From Antedon mediterranea (taxonomy: Eukaryota > Echinodermata > Crinoidea > Comatulida > Antedonidae), in NCBI RefSeq assembly GCF_964355755.1, contig NC_092671.1:15850001-15882500 (forward strand): a stretch of DNA of 32,500 bases. The letters run 5' to 3'. The notes beneath the pieces are model-generated. The model saw nothing but the letters and a program-made list of their open reading frames with translations, ran no database searches and was not told where the DNA came from. The position numbers were made by a program, and so were the translations under genes. This document shows, piece by piece, positions 29,911-32,500 of the stretch. Every line of letters begins with the position of its first letter. The stretch's first letter is position 1.

Positions 29911-30045
29911 CCCTACGCTTCAACGCTCACCGCAGCGACCCTCCTACTCGTCGGGGCTTACCTCCCGGGCGGGGGTTACCTCCTCTGCCCCGACGGCCGG
30001 GTATAGGCGGCACGCTCAGTGACATCCATTTTCAGGGCTAGTTGA

Positions 30046-30079
<34 letters not shown>

Positions 30080-30314
30080 ATTCCGACTTCCATGGCCACC
30101 GTCCTGCTGTCTGTATCAACCAACACCTTTTCTGGGATCTGATGAGCGTCCCAATCGGGCGCCGTAACCCGACGTTCGGTTCATCCCGCAGCGCCAGTTC
30201 TACTTACCAAAAGTGGCCCACTGGGCACTCGCATTCGTTGCCCGGCTCCAATCGAGCCAGTCGGAATTCTTACCAATTTAAAGTTTGAGAATAGGTTGAG
30301 GTCGTTTCGGCCCC

Positions 30315-30345
<31 letters not shown>

Positions 30346-30360
30346 AACTGCGTTCGAGCG

Positions 30361-30413
<53 letters not shown>

Positions 30414-31182
30414 AGTCTTTCGCCCCTATACCCAAGTTTGACGATCGATTTGCACGTCAGAATCGCTGCGGACTTCCACCAGAGTTTCCTCTAGCTTCGT
30501 CCTGCTCAGGCATAGTTCACCATCTTTCGGGTCCTAACGCACACGCTCCTCCTCCGCCTCGCCGACAGAGCGATCGAGACGGGGCAGTGGTGCGCCCGCC
30601 GCCGAGCGACGGGATCCCACCTCGGCCAGACGGACTGGCCTTCACTTTCATTGCGCCTTCGGACTTCAAAGTCCCTACGACTCGCGGGCGTGTTAGACTC
30701 CTTGGTCCGTGTTTCAAGACGGGTCAGGTGGGCTACCGACCTCGCTGACCGACCCTGGGCGCCTGTTGAGACCGGACCTGCGCAGCCGAAAGCTGCACCG
30801 AAACGACACTGAGAACAGTCCCGCTCCGATCCAACTCGCGGGAGACAGGCGGCCCAGCCCTCCCGAAAGAGGGCAGACGCGGATTCCCTTCCTCGACCGG
30901 GCGTCCAGCCGCTGGAGATCGGCTATAAGCTCTCCCGGGCCGCGAACGACCGTGGGAGGAACCTGCCGATCGGCATTCTGGTGGACTACTGGCTGGTCGT
31001 CAGCTCTACGCACGCAAGAAGTGCACGCGACGGAGGCACGAGCCGTCACTCGGCCGGTCCTTGCGGATCCTGCAGAGAGACGGACGTGCTCCCGAACGCG
31101 CTGAATCTTTCGTGCCACATTGCGGGCCCACCCGTTTGCTTCTTAGCGGTTTCACGTACTTTTTAACTCTCTCTTCAAAGTT

Positions 31183-31220
<38 letters not shown>

Positions 31221-31492
31221 ATTCGTGCCAGTATTTAGCCTTGGATGGAGTTTACCACCCGTCTTTGGGCTGCATTCCAAAACAACCCGACTCCTGAAAA
31301 CCGTGGTCCGCACGCGGCCCAGGCCGTGGGGGCCTGACACCCTCTATGGGAAGGCCTCGATCAGAAGGACGTGAGCCCGAGCACACGCGCGGAGTAGGGC
31401 TTTCTTACGCCACATTTCCCGCGTACCGTTCAGGCACGGGGATTCGGCGCTGGGCTGTTCCCGCTTCACTCGCCGCTACTGAGGGAATCCTT

Positions 31493-31539
<47 letters not shown>

Positions 31540-31561
31540 ATTCTCGCCCGATCTGAGGTCG
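29911..31561 (-). rRNA. 28S rRNA 5' portion (truncated)
   Basis: From the 28S 5' end (GACCTCAGATCGGGCGAGAA) at 31561 downward to TAGGGCGCGA at about 29911. It is more complete than the plus-strand piece at 4491–6331: it keeps the conserved 14-nt helix near 30348–30361 and the GTGTAACAACTCACCTGCCG block near 30050. It lacks everything between there and the 3' terminus, so it is still a pseudogene. Confidence 0.95.
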
Positions 31562-31821
31562 AGTTGGTAGGTCTAGTGTGCCGTGTTGAGAGGCCAGGCC
31601 GATGCTTCTGCGCGGCTCCGAGAGATGGTGCTCGATCCGCGGGCGGAAGGTTCCCCTGCCAGTCCAACCGCCTCTTCCTCTCGGAGGGAAGCGGCTTGAG
31701 AAACACGCTGCATCTGAATTCACCCGGCTCGACAGGCTAAACGTGCAGCCGCCGTGCTCAGTCGGGCGCTGGTCCGCGTCCGTTCCGTCTTGTGTAAACG
31801 GAACGGGCGCGATGCGTCGCA
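31562..31821 (-). other. ITS2
   Basis: A GC-rich spacer between the 5.8S 3' end and the 28S 5' end on the minus strand, about 260 bp. Confidence 0.85.
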
Positions 31822-31932
31822 TTGCCGACCCTCAGACAGATGTGGTCCGGATCGCGAGGACCCGGGCCGCAATGTGCGTTCAAAGTATCGATGATCAATG
31901 TATCCTGCAATTCACATTAGTTAACGCAGCTG

Positions 31933-31971
<39 letters not shown>

Positions 31972-31981
31972 ACTAAGAATT
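31822..31981 (-). rRNA. 5.8S rRNA, full length by eye
   Basis: The minus strand reads TTCTTAGTGGTGGATCACTC, the GATGAAGAACGCAGC block, GTGAATTGCAGGATACATTG, GAACGCACATTGCGGCCC and GTCTGAGGGTCGGCA. The length of about 160 nt fits animal 5.8S. The ends are approximate. It is the only rRNA in the window that is not visibly truncated. Confidence 0.93.
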
Positions 31982-32227
31982 GTTCGCAACTTGCGTTTTA
32001 AACGCTTACAGAGTGCGACAAAAAAAAAAAAGATTTTCGTTTGAGAAAAAACAAAGAACGGGAGCGGAGGCGCCGGTCCGGGCGCGTCCTTCAAGCAGAG
32101 CCACCGAACCAGACCACGGGCGGCCCCGAAAAGCATCCCGAAAACCTTTGGAAGGTCGGGCGGTTTTCGCTAGTGCACTCTCAAGTTTGATTGGTTTTCG
32201 CCAGCCGGTCGCTTACCGTCCGGCCCG
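31982..32227 (-). other. ITS1 (truncated at its 18S side)
   Basis: Contiguous with 5.8S and matching 1–228. It breaks at CCGTCCGGCCC (about 32227), where 60 bp of ITS1 and then 18S would be expected. Confidence 0.9.
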
Positions 32228-32500
32228 CGATTTTTTTTTTCGTACATAAGTTGGGGACCCCCTCATGAAACGTCACAAAATAAACATGCATAATTCATCA
32301 GTTAATTAATGTTCTTGTTCCGTGTGCACCCAAGCGTATAGCAACAAGAAGCGATTACACAAGTGCGGTACGATTCTAGGCCTATCTCCGCGCTGTTGTT
32401 GCGGCGTGCGATTTCATAGAAGAATAGCGGCGTTTTGTGTGGATTGTCGAAATAATCAGCCTTTAGTTTATGATAGTGTTTTTAATATAATTTATTACTA
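32228..32500. other. non-rDNA flank; nothing recognised
   Basis: AT-rich sequence of unknown nature begins abruptly after the ITS1 break with a T10 tract. There is no gene or repeat match within the window. Confidence 0.5.

Noticed and set aside
29663-29923. 86-codon minus-strand frame
   Set aside because: It overlaps the conserved 28S 3' terminus, with TAGCAGAGCAGC and CGCTGCGATCTACTGAAA.

Overview
This is metazoan nuclear DNA. It contains pieces of a eukaryotic 18S–ITS1–5.8S–ITS2–28S transcription unit and its spacer, an R2-type rDNA retrotransposon, LTR retrotransposons, and spliced genes with GT–AG introns. The AT-rich non-coding DNA is full of AGGCCTA-like words, which I associate with echinoderms and hemichordates. 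The taxon is an inference, not a demonstration.

Left block (1–11496): a scrambled rDNA island. In order it holds ITS1 and the 3' end of 18S (minus strand), an internally deleted R2 copy (minus), unassigned DNA, a 9-bp minisatellite split by a second R2 5' fragment, a 5' piece of 18S (minus), and a short external-spacer and promoter remnant (minus). Then come two spacer copies facing each other, a promoter fused directly to the 5' part of 28S (plus), the longest R2 copy (plus, broken ORF), spacer plus promoter plus 5' ETS, and another 5' piece of 18S (plus). Every rRNA piece is truncated. The pieces that can be compared carry different deletions in conserved cores, so these are pseudogene shards. 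Several joints show a few bases of shared sequence.

Middle block (11497–29160): ordinary host DNA with mobile elements. A Ty3/gypsy pol remnant abuts the broken 18S. A tandemly duplicated gene follows. Copy A (13.5–14.4 kb) keeps only a 5' UTR exon and a signal-peptide exon. Copy B (20.0–28.0 kb) can be assembled into a complete 206-codon reading frame encoding a secreted cysteine-rich protein, with six small modules in the order A-B-C-A-B-C, each on its own phase-1 exon. Between the two copies are a possible convergent pair of tiny two-exon genes and a decayed coding stretch. A 4.2-kb defective BEL/Pao element with ATATG target duplications sits in the central intron of copy B, and one of its LTRs carries a 34-bp hAT-like miniature element. 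GAT/AAT microsatellites, a 145-bp foldback, a tRNA-like SINE head and a ~98-bp tandem repeat are also present.

Right block (29160–32227): a second rDNA island on the minus strand. It has spacer repeats ending in a poly(A) tract, an isolated 41-bp R2 target site, the 28S 3' end, a large 28S 5' part, ITS2, a complete-looking 5.8S and ITS1. ITS1 stops abruptly at 32227. The same ITS1 stretch opens the window, so roughly 32 kb lies between direct ITS1 repeats.

The most notable points are the rDNA/R2 mosaic, the solitary R2 landing site, the repeated spacer-promoter block and the modular secreted gene.
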